Shown piece after piece: positions 19,898-29,372 of a stretch of DNA of 64,000 bases. The notes beneath the pieces are model-generated. The model saw only the letters and a program-made list of their open reading frames with translations. It was not told where the DNA came from and did no database searches. Source of the DNA: CAVUXJ01 sp963814975. Its GTDB lineage: Bacteria > Acidobacteriota > Vicinamibacteria > Vicinamibacterales > CAVVIG01. Numbering within the stretch: position 1 is the first letter of the stretch; every line of letters starts with the position of its first letter. The stretch spans positions 1-64,000 of the forward strand of contig CAWFFB010000034.1 in assembly GCA_963814975.1 (NCBI GenBank), given 5' to 3'. The position numbers and the translations under genes are program-made.

Positions 19898-21454
19898 ATG
19901 CAACTGTCCGACGACGATTACCGCGACATCCAGGGACTGGTGCGCTTCGGTTACAAGCATCTCCAGGCCGCTCGCTTTCAACTGCTGACCATCGCGGATG
20001 CCGCGGCCGCGCGTTCATGGCTGTCGAAGGCGCCGGTGACGACAGCCGTCAAGGGCCGCCGGCCGGACGCCGCGCTGCAGGTCGCATTCACCTACGAGGG
20101 CCTCGAACGACTCGGCGGTGCGCGGAGCACTTTGGTTCAGTTCCCGTACGAATTCAAGTCCGGAATGACCGAGCCGAGCCGGGCACGTCGGCTCGGCGAC
20201 GTCGGGGCCAACGATCAGCAATGGTGGCTCTGGGGAGGCCTCGGCAAGCTGCCGCACGTGCTGCTGCTGCTCTATGCGGCCACCCCCGATCGGCTGGACG
20301 AGTGGGAAAGGGAGTTGAAGAACGCGCCCTGGGAGACCGCGTTTGCGCCGTTGACGTGCTTGTCGACGAGCAACCTCGACGGCATCGAGCCGTTTGGCTT
20401 CGACGATGGGATCAGCCAGCCGGCGCTCGACTGGGCGCGGAAGATGTCGGCACGAATCCACAACACGACCACATATACCAATGTGGCGGCGCTTGGAGAG
20501 ATTCTCCTCGGCTATCCCAACGAGTACGGAAAATATACCGACCGTCCGCTCCTCAATCCAGTTGATGATCCCGACGGAATTCTGCCGTTGGCGGAGGACT
20601 TAACCGGCATGAAGGACCTCGGGCGCAACGGCACGTATCTGGTCTTGCGCGATCTCTCGCAGGACACTTCTGCCTTCTGGCAGTTCATCAACGATCAAGC
20701 GGCGCGCAATCTGGAGGCCCGGAACACGGTTGCCGCCGCGACGGTGGGGCGCGTGCTGTCGGACCTCCCGATCATTCCGAGCGACGACAGCCTCGTTCCC
20801 AGCGATACGCCGAAACACACCATTCCTGCGGGTGCGCCGATCGTCCCGCTCAGCAGCAATGAGGTTCCCGGTGTTGGCCCTGATCCCGAGGATATCCGGC
20901 GCAATCAGTTCACCTTTCACGACGATGTGGCCGGCACTGCCTGTCCCTTTGGCGCCCACATCCGCCGCGCCAATCCGCGCAACGCCGATCTCCCGGAAGG
21001 CACCCGGGGCTTGTTTGCACGGCTGCTGCGCATCCTGGGTTACGGGCGCGACAATCCGCACGAGGACCTGATTGCGTCCACGCGGTTTCATCGCATTCTG
21101 CGCCGCGGGCGCGAGTACGTGCTTGAGACAGCCGATGAGCGTGGAGGTCGCGTGGTACAACGGGGGCTGCGTTTCATCTGCCTCAATGCCAACATCTCGC
21201 GCCAGTTCGAATTCATCCAGGCATCCTGGCTCGCCAATCCGAAATTCGAAGGTCTTGATGAGGGCGATCCACTGGTCGCCAATCGCATGCCGCTCTGGGC
21301 GGGCCGACCGACCGACACGTTCACACGTCCTCAGCCGAGTGGAGTGTGCCGGCGTCTTTCCGCGTTGCCGCAGTTCGTGCATGTACGCGGTGGCGCCTAT
21401 TTCTTCATGCCTGGAATTTCCGCGCTCCGTTTCCTGGCGCGTGGTACAGGATAA
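19898..21454 (+). CDS. DyP-type (dye-decolourising) heme peroxidase
   Basis: 518 residues, larger than the bacterial A/B types (about 300) and nearer the long class. The distal GxxDG motif is present as FGFDDGISQP (near residue 170). The proximal heme His is within GTACPFGAHIRRANPR, a hallmark of the family, and the C-terminal RGLRFICLNANISRQFEF segment is standard. No Tat or Sec signal is visible, so it is cytoplasmic or membrane-associated through its partner. DyP enzymes use H2O2 to oxidise phenolics, dyes and lignin-like substrates; the real substrate here is unknown. Confidence 0.92.
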   Translation: MQLSDDDYRDIQGLVRFGYKHLQAARFQLLTIADAAAARSWLSKAPVTTAVKGRRPDAALQVAFTYEGLERLGGARSTLVQFPYEFKSGMTEPSRARRLGDVGANDQQWWLWGGLGKLPHVLLLLYAATPDRLDEWERELKNAPWETAFAPLTCLSTSNLDGIEPFGFDDGISQPALDWARKMSARIHNTTTYTNVAALGEILLGYPNEYGKYTDRPLLNPVDDPDGILPLAEDLTGMKDLGRNGTYLVLRDLSQDTSAFWQFINDQAARNLEARNTVAAATVGRVLSDLPIIPSDDSLVPSDTPKHTIPAGAPIVPLSSNEVPGVGPDPEDIRRNQFTFHDDVAGTACPFGAHIRRANPRNADLPEGTRGLFARLLRILGYGRDNPHEDLIASTRFHRILRRGREYVLETADERGGRVVQRGLRFICLNANISRQFEFIQASWLANPKFEGLDEGDPLVANRMPLWAGRPTDTFTRPQPSGVCRRLSALPQFVHVRGGAYFFMPGISALRFLARGTG

Positions 21455-21554
21455 GGACGGTTGCAGTACCGAAGTGGAAGCCTGATTCGCGAAGGACGCG
21501 GTTCTCCTCAATCAGATACGCAGGCGCGCAACCCTGGGGGTCGGCAAATACTCC

Positions 21555-21700
21555 AGGGCGAGAAGATAGCACCCTTTGTGCCGAGTTCGGGATTTGGCGG
21601 AAACCGGCTACAAGATCTTCGACCGCTACAAGGACTGCGGCGTCGCGGCGTTCACGGATCGGAGCCGCCGGCCGTATCGCCAAGCGAATCGCTATTTACT
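21555..21700 (+). pseudogene. Transposase remnant, HTH region of an IS481-like element
   Basis: In one frame LCAEFGIWRK, and after a one-base shift TGYKIFDRYKDCGVAAF then TDRSRRPYRQANR. Together these match the N-terminal helix-turn-helix region of IS481-type transposases. Nothing of the DDE catalytic core follows: the sequence stops at the end of the aldolase gene on the other strand (21692). A short relic of an insertion. Confidence 0.7.
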
Positions 21701-22687
21701 ATTCTGTTTCGCTAAGGCAGCGCGCCCAAGGCGGATAGCGGCGTCGGTCGCAGGCATGATACCGCCATCGGCTCCGGGATTCACTGTCAGGAGCTGGTAC
21801 CCGTCTGCCATCAACTTCTCTACATTGGCCGTGGTCACCGTGCCGCCGCACACCTTCTTACGGGCCGCACAGACTTTGAGCATCGACTGACGGGCGGCCG
21901 AGATTGCGGGGTCGGTAGACGGCACACCCAACGAGGTACCCAGATCGCCTCCCGACGTGAAATACAACACGCCGATGCCGGGGACCTGGGCGATCTCGTC
22001 CATGTTCCGCAATCCCAACTCTGTTTCGATGGTCGCAAACGCGAGCAGGTCCCCTCGCGGATTGAGCGGCCAGGTATCGGCGCGTTGCATATATTGCTGT
22101 CCGGTGAGGCCCCAGAACCACGCGGAAATCCCTCCGCCGCCGAGCCGCAATCCGGCTGGCTCGTAGAGCGGGTCTGCCTTGGACCGAGCCAGTCGCATCG
22201 ACTTGACCAGCCTCAGCGCGTCCTCCTTCGTCTCGAGGTTGCTGAACACGAAGCCCATGACGCCGATATCGAGCGCATTTTTCCTGACATAGACGGTCGT
22301 CTCGTAAGAGTACTGGGGGAGCTCGATGAAGACGGCGAGGTTGTGCTCCAGGCTCTGCTTCTCTCGAATGGCCCGCCTGTCGATCAGGCCAGCCATGAAG
22401 ATCTCGAGCTGTTGCATATCCAATATGCTGTGCTCGAAATCGATGGTGATGTAGTCAATCAATGGTTCCCGGGCCAATGCCCGCGCGTTCACCAGCGAGA
22501 GATCCGTGACCGGGACCCCGAAGACGTGTTCCCCCCTTGAGAGCTTCGCGATCACCGGGTTGACGTGGACGTAAGGCTCCTGTGCGAACGGCGCGCTGAC
22601 GTTCAGGAAAAGCACAACCACACCCACGACAAAGACGCCCACGGTGGCGGCGAGCCAGTTCAGGCGACGATCGGATGAGAATCTCAT
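21692..22687 (-). CDS. HpcH/HpaI aldolase / citrate-lyase beta family protein with N-terminal membrane anchor
   Basis: 331 residues from ATG 22687, selected for the AGAGAGG site before it. Residues about 8-32 (LNWLAATVGVFVVGVVVLFLNV) are a signal anchor, unusual because the family is normally cytosolic. The TIM-barrel part has the expected DYITIDFEHSILDMQQL early acidic site, an aromatic/Gly-rich central loop (GLRLGGGGISAWFWG), the metal-binding glutamate in FATIETELGLRN, and IGVLYFTSGGDLGTSLG. Family members cleave or form 2-oxo acid aldols with a divalent metal. The location suggests a periplasmic or membrane-bound enzyme. No pathway partners are adjacent. Confidence 0.85.
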   Translation of the reverse strand: MRFSSDRRLNWLAATVGVFVVGVVVLFLNVSAPFAQEPYVHVNPVIAKLSRGEHVFGVPVTDLSLVNARALAREPLIDYITIDFEHSILDMQQLEIFMAGLIDRRAIREKQSLEHNLAVFIELPQYSYETTVYVRKNALDIGVMGFVFSNLETKEDALRLVKSMRLARSKADPLYEPAGLRLGGGGISAWFWGLTGQQYMQRADTWPLNPRGDLLAFATIETELGLRNMDEIAQVPGIGVLYFTSGGDLGTSLGVPSTDPAISAARQSMLKVCAARKKVCGGTVTTANVEKLMADGYQLLTVNPGADGGIMPATDAAIRLGRAALAKQNSK

Positions 22688-22951
22688 AGCAAACCTCTCT
22701 CTGCGGCACATTTTGGCCACCGGGATGAGCACCCTTATACATCCACCCCTTCTTCGCCCGGCCAGATTTCTTCGTCGATTGGCAAATGGTCATCGGACCG
22801 AGCGTGGCTAAGACTCCGGCAATCTTCCCAGCTTCTAGTCCTCAGTCCTGGTTATGCGAAGAGACAATGACGGAATATGCACCCCAATGCGCCGGCAAGA
22901 AAACCTGCCACGATGTCGGGCGTTCGGGTACCGGTTACACGCTCGCCGCTT

Positions 22952-24258
22952 TCAGGATCCGGGCGATCGTCGACCGTAGCCCGGGCGAACGAGGTGCGTA
23001 AGAATCAGAGACCAGCCGAGGATGCCATTCAGCGGCGTCCGGGTTTGTGCGACACGCTCGCGAGAAACTCGTCTTTCAGGCGATTGGCCTCCCGCGCTTC
23101 GCGGTGCAGTCGAACCTGTTCGATGGCAACCTGGAATCTTCGGATCAGATCTTCGATGACCGCTAGCTCTGATCGCGTGTAGCGTCCCGGCGCGTTCGAA
23201 ATGAGCGACAGAGCTCCAACGACTCGATCGTCGACAACAAGCGGGACGATGACCACGTCGCCGAATACCAGCTTTTGGAGGTGTTCCACATGTGGCCCCG
23301 ACCCCAGAAACCGCGTGGCGAATTCGTCCGGCGCGTGCGCGATCAGCTCGGCTCGGCGTCCAGCCGTAATGCGTGCCACCAGGGTATCGGCGGACAAATG
23401 GCGTGGTGCGCTCGAGACCAGCTGCTCGAGAGCCGACTGGCCCTCCACCGTCGCGTGGTGGCCGCTGAAGCTTCGGCACGTGCCGTCTTCGTTCAGCACA
23501 CACGAGATGGTGCAGTCCGCCAGGAATGGAACGGGCAGGCGTTCTAGCGTCACGAGCGCCGTTTCGTAATCGAGGATGTGCGTCAGGCGGTCGCTGCAGG
23601 TGGCCAGAAAAGCGAGCGTATCGCACTCGTGCCGTTGCATGAAGTCGCGCATCTCCACTGCTCGCGGCCGCTCCATGATCTCCGCCCGGAGCCGGTTATT
23701 CAGCAGCTGCAACTCTGCTGTCAGATCCTCGACGCGAGTCTCAAGCTCCCTCAGGGCGCGATGCGACGCCTCCTGACTCGTGCGAAACGCGCGTTCGAGC
23801 AACACGCGATCAGTGACGTCGAGCGCATGGCCGACCACGTAGGACGGTTTGCCACTAGCGTCGCGGCGCACATTGCGATACATCCACATACGCTCACGCC
23901 CCTCGCTGGTGACGAGCTTCATGAGGCCATCGTCGATCCCGTTTTCCCGGATTCTCCGGAGATAGTCGTCGAAGAGATGCCGCGTGTCAGGCGCGAGAAA
24001 GTCGCGCAGGTTCCTCCCGATGCCGTCCTTCGATTCGTACCCGAGCGATCGGGCGGCTGCCGGGTTGACGAAGAGCAGAGAGCCGTCGAGATCGTGCGAA
24101 CAAATCAACCCAAGGCTGTTTTCAACGAGATCGCGGCAACGCCGTTCGCTCTCGCCGAGCGCGGCTTCCCCTCGACGCCGCGCTGAGTTCGCAATCTCGA
24201 GTGCGGTCTTCCGGCGGCGGAGCGGGGCACGCCGAGGGCGTGGAGTTCGTCCTTTCAT
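22952..24258 (-). pseudogene. PAS-GAF sensor histidine kinase, broken at the H-box
   Basis: 409 residues read continuously: a coiled lead, a PAS domain (ENSLGLICSHDLDGSLLFVN, GYESKDGIGRNLRDF, GHALDVTDR), a coiled-coil linker and a GAF domain (LVFGDVVIVPLVVDDRVVG). The dimerisation helix then begins (NRLKDEFLASVSH). The frame ends at KPGRR; one base over, it continues TRTPLNGILGWSLILTHLV before diverging and stopping at 22952. The H-box thus reads SHK-TRTPLN where SHE-(I/L)RTPLN is expected, and the whole ATP-binding domain is missing. Even with the frameshift repaired the protein could not be a kinase. A NarL-type regulator lies 1.2 kb away on the other strand. Confidence 0.75.
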
Positions 24259-24949
24259 AGGAACAGCGACCTTTCTGCCAGGATTTCTGTTTTGGCCGTC
24301 GTGATCGCCTGAGCTCGTGAGTCAATCCCTACGTACGCCGATCGTCATCGCGGCGGCTCGCCGTGGGCACGAACGGCGCCAGAACGCGATCCGCTGCTCG
24401 TCGGAAGCTATCCATCAGCGCCCCTGAGTGCGTGGAGGTCTTGGCGGATTTCAGATCTGTCCACAGGTCCTTGATGCCGGCGAGGCGGTGCCGGACATCG
24501 TCATCAGGGCGATCATACAACGCAGTATGCGCCGATCATCCTCCTGCGGCTGTCAGACGTTCACCTGCACGCCGGACGTGATGGCCGTATGGCGTGGCAT
24601 GACGATGACAAAGCCTAACGCGGGGCGCGCTGTCCGCCGCTTCGCCGAGCTCGCTTCAGGCGGACCATCACGGACCGCAGCTCCTGCCGATACCGGGCGA
24701 GAATGGTATCCCCCGCGGCCAGTAGCATTCTGAAACCCGCCTGAGCCCCAGGTCGCGGTCAATTTGCTGAATCAGCCGTCGGAACTCGAGCAGTTGCGTC
24801 ATGTAGGACAAAGTAGCATATCTATCCATCCACCGATGTCCTACATTCCACATGACCGCCGGCTCAGCAGCCTCCCCGTCAGGGTTTGCAACACTGGGTG
24901 CACGCGATCATTGCCCGCGGACCGCAGCCCGACGGAGAGGACATGATCA
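24259..24949. other. Intergenic region with only doubtful small frames
   Basis: About 690 bp. On the minus strand a 63-codon frame (24329-24520; MYDRPDDDVRHRLAGIKDLW) and a 44-codon frame from ATG 24802 (MTQLLEFRRLIQQIDRDLG) have protein-like composition but no ribosome site or known family. They may be small genes or decayed pieces. The right end should contain the promoter of the cold-shock gene. Confidence 0.35.
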
Positions 24950-25222
24950 ATGACCGGAATGATTCGAACACTGCACAACGAGAAGGGGTTCGGATTCATC
25001 AGAGAGCTGGCGGGGAGGGATTATTTCTTCCACCGGACGGCGGTGGCTGACGAGGGCTTCGAGGATCTGCGGTCTGGCAACCGCGTGGAGTTCGATATCG
25101 GTGACATGGCCAAAGGTCCTCGAGCGGAGAAAGTGCAGCGCGCGCGGCGACGGAGCCCACGAAGAGCGAAGCATCGCATCGGACGATGCGTTCATGACCC
25201 GAACGGCAAGCGAGGTGTGTGA
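24950..25222 (+). CDS. Cold-shock-domain protein
   Basis: 90 residues. GMIRTLHNEKGFGFIRE contains RNP1 (KGFGFI), and DYFFHRTAV is the RNP2 region (normally V-F-V-H). LRSGNRVEFDIGDMAKGPRAEKV completes the OB fold. The C-terminal tail is Arg-rich (RARRRSPRRAKHR), longer than in CspA and consistent with extra RNA binding. GGAGAGG upstream supports the ATG at 24950. Likely a nucleic-acid chaperone; a long 5' leader would be expected but is not resolvable. Confidence 0.88.
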   Translation: MTGMIRTLHNEKGFGFIRELAGRDYFFHRTAVADEGFEDLRSGNRVEFDIGDMAKGPRAEKVQRARRRSPRRAKHRIGRCVHDPNGKRGV

Positions 25223-25414
25223 CAGCCCGATCGTCTGCGCTCCTCAGAACTGTCGCCGTCTACGGGGTGATGGGTTGCGCACCTTGGCGTTCCGGAAGAC
25301 CCGAGCGGTGGCGACCGGAAGTCGCGCTCGCCTGCTCCATCACGTCCCGTTCGCATAAGAATGAGCCGGTCTGCCCAATTAATCTCAGGGAACGCCAGCG
25401 AGGCCGAAACCGTG

Positions 25415-26092
25415 ATGCACATCCTGCTCGTGGACGACCATCCCATCGTGCGGCATGGCATCCGTCAGATTCTCCAGGACCGGCTGAAAGGCTCGGTCGT
25501 CGGCGAGGCGAGCGATGCGGAAGAGGCACTGGCTCAGGTAAGCGCCAGCCAATGGGATGTCGTCGTCGCTGACGTCTCGCTGCCTGGCATGAGCGGGATC
25601 GACCTGATCAAGCAGCTCCACCGCGTCAAACCCGGCCTTCCGACGCTGGCTGTCAGCATGCATCCGGCCGCGCAGTTTGCGCGTCGGGCCCTGGGCGCGG
25701 GCGCGATCGGGTATCTCACGAAGGACAGCTCGCCCGAGGAATTCGTGAAAGCCATCGAGGACGCGCGCCGCGGACGCCGCTACCTGGGCCGCGACGCCGG
25801 CGATGTCCTGCTCAACTGGACGACGAAGTCGATCGCGACCCCGCACGACTCGCTTTCCGACCGCGAATATCAGGTTCTGCGGCTCCTGGGATCCGGACAA
25901 ACCATCTCCGACATCGCACGGGATCTCGGGTTGAGCGTCAAAACGGTGAGCACGTATCGCGTGCGTGTCCTCGAGAAGCTTGGCATGCGCACCACGGCGG
26001 AGCTCATGCGCTATGCGATCGAGAATCAACTAGACCATATGGAAAGACCGACCTCGGCTTTGCATCTCACGCGGGTTACGCTGACCGAGTGA
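25415..26092 (+). CDS. NarL/FixJ-type response regulator
   Basis: 225 residues from ATG 25415 (GTG at 25412 also possible). The receiver domain has acidic pocket LLVDDHP, phospho-acceptor Asp in VVVADVSLPG, the switch Ser in TLAVSMH and Lys in GYLTKDSSPEEF. A C-terminal LuxR-type HTH follows (LSDREYQVLRLLGSGQTISDIA, LGLSVKTVSTYRVRVLEKLG). A transcription factor presumably phosphorylated by a sensor kinase; the only kinase nearby is the truncated one at 23-24 kb. Confidence 0.92.
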   Translation: MHILLVDDHPIVRHGIRQILQDRLKGSVVGEASDAEEALAQVSASQWDVVVADVSLPGMSGIDLIKQLHRVKPGLPTLAVSMHPAAQFARRALGAGAIGYLTKDSSPEEFVKAIEDARRGRRYLGRDAGDVLLNWTTKSIATPHDSLSDREYQVLRLLGSGQTISDIARDLGLSVKTVSTYRVRVLEKLGMRTTAELMRYAIENQLDHMERPTSALHLTRVTLTE

Positions 26093-26132
26093 GCGTTCAA
26101 CGCAGAGCCGCATACAAAGGAGGTCGGTCGTG

Positions 26133-26355
26133 ATGAAGTCTACTACCATCATTGCCTTCGATCAGCACGCGGCGACCACCGTCGCCGCGGTTTTACTCCC
26201 AGGGCACCGTACGGCGGCGCTCCATCCGCTGACGTCTGACCTGCCCACGATCCTGCGGTTCGTGGCGCGACTGCAGCGTCAGCGCGCCGTCGCCTGCTGT
26301 TACTAAGCCGGGCCGTGGAGGAGAAAGCCGCCCGAACTCAGGTCGATCCACAACA
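26133..26355 (+). pseudogene. IS110-like transposase N-terminal remnant
   Basis: A strong AAAGGAGGT site precedes ATG 26133 and 57 codons: STTIIAFDQHAATTVAAV, the DEDD N-terminal Asp region of IS110 family transposases, then LQRQRAVACCY and a TAA. Reading through the stop gives AGP, so the conserved CYEAGP motif has a stop exactly at the Glu codon (GAA to TAA). Nothing of the rest of the transposase remains. Confidence 0.7.
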
Positions 26356-26379
26356 TTTGACATTGGCTCGTACGAGTCA

Positions 26380-27336
26380 TCAAGGCTGGCGTATTGGCTG
26401 TAGGTGTGCGACCACACCGGTTATCTGCTCGGCGACCACCCGTACTGACGCAGACCAGCGGTCATAGCCGTCCAGGTCGATTCGGACCACGTGCGATCGG
26501 GCTGGCAATTCCCACCCAACGAGTGGTGTCACGCCTGCCAGTTGTCCGTCGACAGTGACCTGCGCCCCGGCGGGTTGCGATGTGACTGAGATCGATCCGT
26601 AGTGGATGGGACGGCTCGAAACCGGCGTCGCCTGTCGCGCCTTTTCTTCAGGCACCGTCACGGAGCTAGACACGGTCCCGGTTGACCGTGCCGACAGCGT
26701 TCTCTGCAGGGCATCGTCTCTCCGTGAGAGTCGATCAGGAGGTAACGCGACGGAGGCCGTCGTATGGGGCAATGGTGACGTGCGTGCCGATGGCGTAGTA
26801 TCTGGTGCCGCGCTCGGTTCTTTTGGTGCGACGGTCACGATGGCGGCGTGAGGATTGCGCGGAGCCGGCACAGGCAACGATTGTGTGACGAGTCGCGTAT
26901 CTCTCCCGGTTTCAACTGCCCGGACAATGCCAACAACGGTGAGGTCCAGAACGGGGTCAGAGGGCGCCACCGTAAATAATCTCGGCATCCGTAGAAGCCC
27001 CAGTGTCGCAAGCGACGGCAGGAGCACAGCGAGACACACGAGTCCCAGCAGCATCACCCGCCCTCTTGTGACCGAACGAGCTGACGAGAGCACAGGGTCG
27101 ACGTGGGCGGGGAGCGCGTCAGCGCGTCTGAACCTCGGAAACTGCGCGGCTGCGGTCCGGGGTTCTAGCGCCGCGGATGAGCACTCAGGGGGAAATTCGT
27201 CCAGGGAGGAGACTGTCTTCATCGCCAAGGCAGACGAGGACGTGGTCCTCTCCGTCTCGGGGAGAAAGGACGCCAGCGGATCGAGAGGATCTAGACCGCC
27301 TGAGGATTCGGATTCGTTGGATTCGTCTATGGCCAT
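26380..27336 (-). CDS. PEGA-domain membrane protein
   Basis: 318 residues. An acidic Ser-rich N-terminal region (MAIDESNESESSGG) is followed by one transmembrane helix (RVMLLGLVCLAVLLPSLATLG, about residue 93), a long Pro/Thr/Ser-rich linker, and a C-terminal PEGA domain (GSISVTSQPAGAQVTVDGQL, GVTPLVGWELPARSHVVRID). PEGA domains are extracytoplasmic surface or cell-wall modules. The topology suggests a cytoplasmic acidic tail and a periplasmic PEGA head. Seems monocistronic. Confidence 0.85.
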   Translation of the reverse strand: MAIDESNESESSGGLDPLDPLASFLPETERTTSSSALAMKTVSSLDEFPPECSSAALEPRTAAAQFPRFRRADALPAHVDPVLSSARSVTRGRVMLLGLVCLAVLLPSLATLGLLRMPRLFTVAPSDPVLDLTVVGIVRAVETGRDTRLVTQSLPVPAPRNPHAAIVTVAPKEPSAAPDTTPSARTSPLPHTTASVALPPDRLSRRDDALQRTLSARSTGTVSSSVTVPEEKARQATPVSSRPIHYGSISVTSQPAGAQVTVDGQLAGVTPLVGWELPARSHVVRIDLDGYDRWSASVRVVAEQITGVVAHLQPIRQP

Positions 27337-27476
27337 GTGACTTGTGTAAGGGTCGAGGGTCGCAGCCCCGTAAGGCTCTCTGCCACTTCTCCCCGGCCTG
27401 TGGGGATCTCTTCACAAGAGTCCCGGCGCAAAGACACTGGCAGAGGTGGCGCGGGATCGGTACGCTCTCAATCCCT

Positions 27477-28208
27477 TCAAGATGTCTGCGGTCGGATCAA
27501 GACGTTCTGGAGCCACTGCGTTGTCGCGCGGTAGCACTCACACGAGGTATCTTCGAGCTCCTGGCGCTGCACAACGGTGACCCGTCCTCGGCGATACGCA
27601 ATCAGCCCGGCGTCTTGCAGTCTGCCAGCCACGACCGACACGGTCGGCCGCGTCACGCTCAGCATCATGGCGAGATACTCCTGAGTCACGGGAAATTCAT
27701 CTCCAACCATTCGGTCGTGTGCCGTCAACAGCCATCGCGCCAATCGTTGTTCGACGGCATGAGCCGCGTGGCATGCGGCCGACTGCATTACGACGCGCAT
27801 CAGCGTCTGCGCGTAGCGGGTGAGCAGGTCATAAAACCTGCCGTGCCGATCCATCTCCCGGCGAAAGGCGTCAGCGGTCATGCGGTGACAGGCGCATGTG
27901 TCGCCCGGGATGATGACGGTGCCCGAGGCCCGGCTACCACGCACCGCTGCCTCGATGCCGATCATGCCTTCGCGGCCGACCGTTGCGACTTCCACCATCC
28001 TGCCGTCTTTGAGCGTCGTGACGATCGAGCAGAATCCAGCGTAAGGAAAGTACACGTGCTTCATGGGTTCGTCGGCGGTGTACAGAACGCCTTTGCGCGT
28101 GAGGTCAATGACATCAAGTGTCGGTGCGATCCGTTGGTAGTCATGGGGCGCCAGTCCAGCCAGCAGACGATTCGCGCTCGCGGCGAGTGGCCGCTTCGAT
28201 GAGGGCAT
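27477..28208 (-). CDS. Crp/Fnr-family transcriptional regulator
   Basis: 243 residues from ATG 28208, with GGGG six bases upstream; longer in-frame starts lack homology. The N-terminal cyclic-nucleotide-binding-like beta-roll includes YFPYAGFCSIVTTLKDGRMVEVATVGREGMIG. The dimerisation helix reads RYAQTLMRVVMQSAACHAAHAVEQRLARWLL, and the C-terminal winged HTH contains TQEYLAMMLSVTRPTVSVVAGRLQ. There is no Fnr-type Cys cluster and the cAMP-contact residues are not evident, so the ligand is unknown. This acidobacterial subfamily is common as a stand-alone regulator. Confidence 0.9.
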   Translation of the reverse strand: MPSSKRPLAASANRLLAGLAPHDYQRIAPTLDVIDLTRKGVLYTADEPMKHVYFPYAGFCSIVTTLKDGRMVEVATVGREGMIGIEAAVRGSRASGTVIIPGDTCACHRMTADAFRREMDRHGRFYDLLTRYAQTLMRVVMQSAACHAAHAVEQRLARWLLTAHDRMVGDEFPVTQEYLAMMLSVTRPTVSVVAGRLQDAGLIAYRRGRVTVVQRQELEDTSCECYRATTQWLQNVLIRPQTS

Positions 28209-29096
28209 GACCCCTGGCTTAACCCTCATGCAGCCTCGCTCGGTCGTTAGCCAACCGCGCGATTGGTGGGAGCGTCGCCGTGTGGGCGACAACGTCGCAC
28301 GGTGACCCGCGCGCAGGGCCATCGAGCATCGACTCAACCCACGTACGACTGTGCACACTGATAAGAGACGGAATGCGCGAGAGAATACCGTCAGCAGGAG
28401 CACCGCGATGGCATTCAGCCAGCATCATTGCTTCCCTCGTTCATCGTGCGCGCCCCGTCACTTCTGGCCACCGTCGGCTCCACATATGCAGAGAGCGACC
28501 CGGCGACAGTTTCTGTTTCCGCTCACCGTGCGCAGTCGCATCCCGCCTTGGCGAGGTGGGCTACTCCAATCCGCGTGCCGACGTAAGTTGTTGTACCGAG
28601 GCGCCTTGCGCCAGGGAGTCTGCTGGGGCGAAGGGGAAGTTCTGGGGCCAGCCAGAACTTGCACGGTCACGCCAGGACGCCCCGCGTACTAGCGAGACGC
28701 TGTCAAGATGTGCCAGGTTCGTAGCGTTGGGAGAACTGAAGGAAAAGATAGACCGATCACACTGCTGCGATTGCTGGGCGCCAGAGCGAGCGCGCGAAGC
28801 GGGACGCAAACGCGGGCTGGCGGCTCGCCAACGGCTGTTGTCGCGGGACCTGCATCGACGCCCGACGGTCAAGGCGCTAGTACGCCAGAGGTGTTGTCGC
28901 ACAACGATTGGAACTGCTGATCCCCGTCGTCAACTTCGCGACAAAACGCTCGCACTCTCCATGGCGTGACTCGACAGGTAATCCAGCGAGTACCTTTATT
29001 CTGCCCCGGCTCAGACTCCGTGGACGTGCCCCTCGCTGTTTCCAGTAATCCTCGACGTTGCCGGACGGTATCTGCCTTGCCTCATTAGCGAGCGTC
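28209..29096. other. Long intergenic region between divergent genes
   Basis: About 890 bp between the Crp/Fnr gene (minus) and a small plus-strand gene. Overlapping open frames on both strands are Arg/Pro-rich and motif-free. It holds a perfect 24-bp palindrome at 28637-28660. Otherwise nothing is recognised. Confidence 0.45.
28637..28660. promoter_or_regulatory. GTTCTGG-N6-CCAGAAC palindrome, site 1
   Basis: aagttctgg (28637-28645), a 6-bp spacer and ccagaactt (28652-28660): perfect 9-bp arms. It is the same 7+6+7 core as sites at 36975, 42333 and 45227. No convincing -24/-12 element was found next to this copy. Confidence 0.55.
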
Positions 29097-29372
29097 ATGT
29101 CTGAGATCGCCTTCCCATCCACCTATAACGAGCCGACGGTCATGTGGAGAATGCGGCACGGCGACGGTCGCTCCGCGCAAGCCGTGATCGACCCGATGAA
29201 TAGCGCGACGCGAGTTCTGTGGTTCGTGAACGGTCAGCCGCTCAATGTTCGCTATTTCGCTGACTGGACAAGCGCGATCGAATGGACCGATCGGCTTCGT
29301 GCGCAGCAGTGGACCGTCGGCTGGCGCCTGACGGACGACATCACCGAAGGCCCGCCTGATCGAACCGGTTGA
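29097..29372 (+). CDS. Conserved-looking hypothetical protein
   Basis: 91 residues from ATG 29097. Composition is protein-like, with several Trp residues: TVMWRMRHGDGRSAQAVID, ATRVLWFVNGQPLNVRYFAD, WTSAIEWTDRLRAQQW, TVGWRL. This looks like a small alpha/beta fold, with an amphipathic helix after a beta-hairpin. No signal or membrane segment. The ribosome site is weak. I do not recognise the family. Confidence 0.6.
   Translation: MSEIAFPSTYNEPTVMWRMRHGDGRSAQAVIDPMNSATRVLWFVNGQPLNVRYFADWTSAIEWTDRLRAQQWTVGWRLTDDITEGPPDRTG

Noticed and set aside
28708..28920. 70-codon plus-strand frame downstream of palindrome site 1
   Set aside because: No ribosome site, no motif, biased composition, and no sigma-54 element between it and the palindrome.
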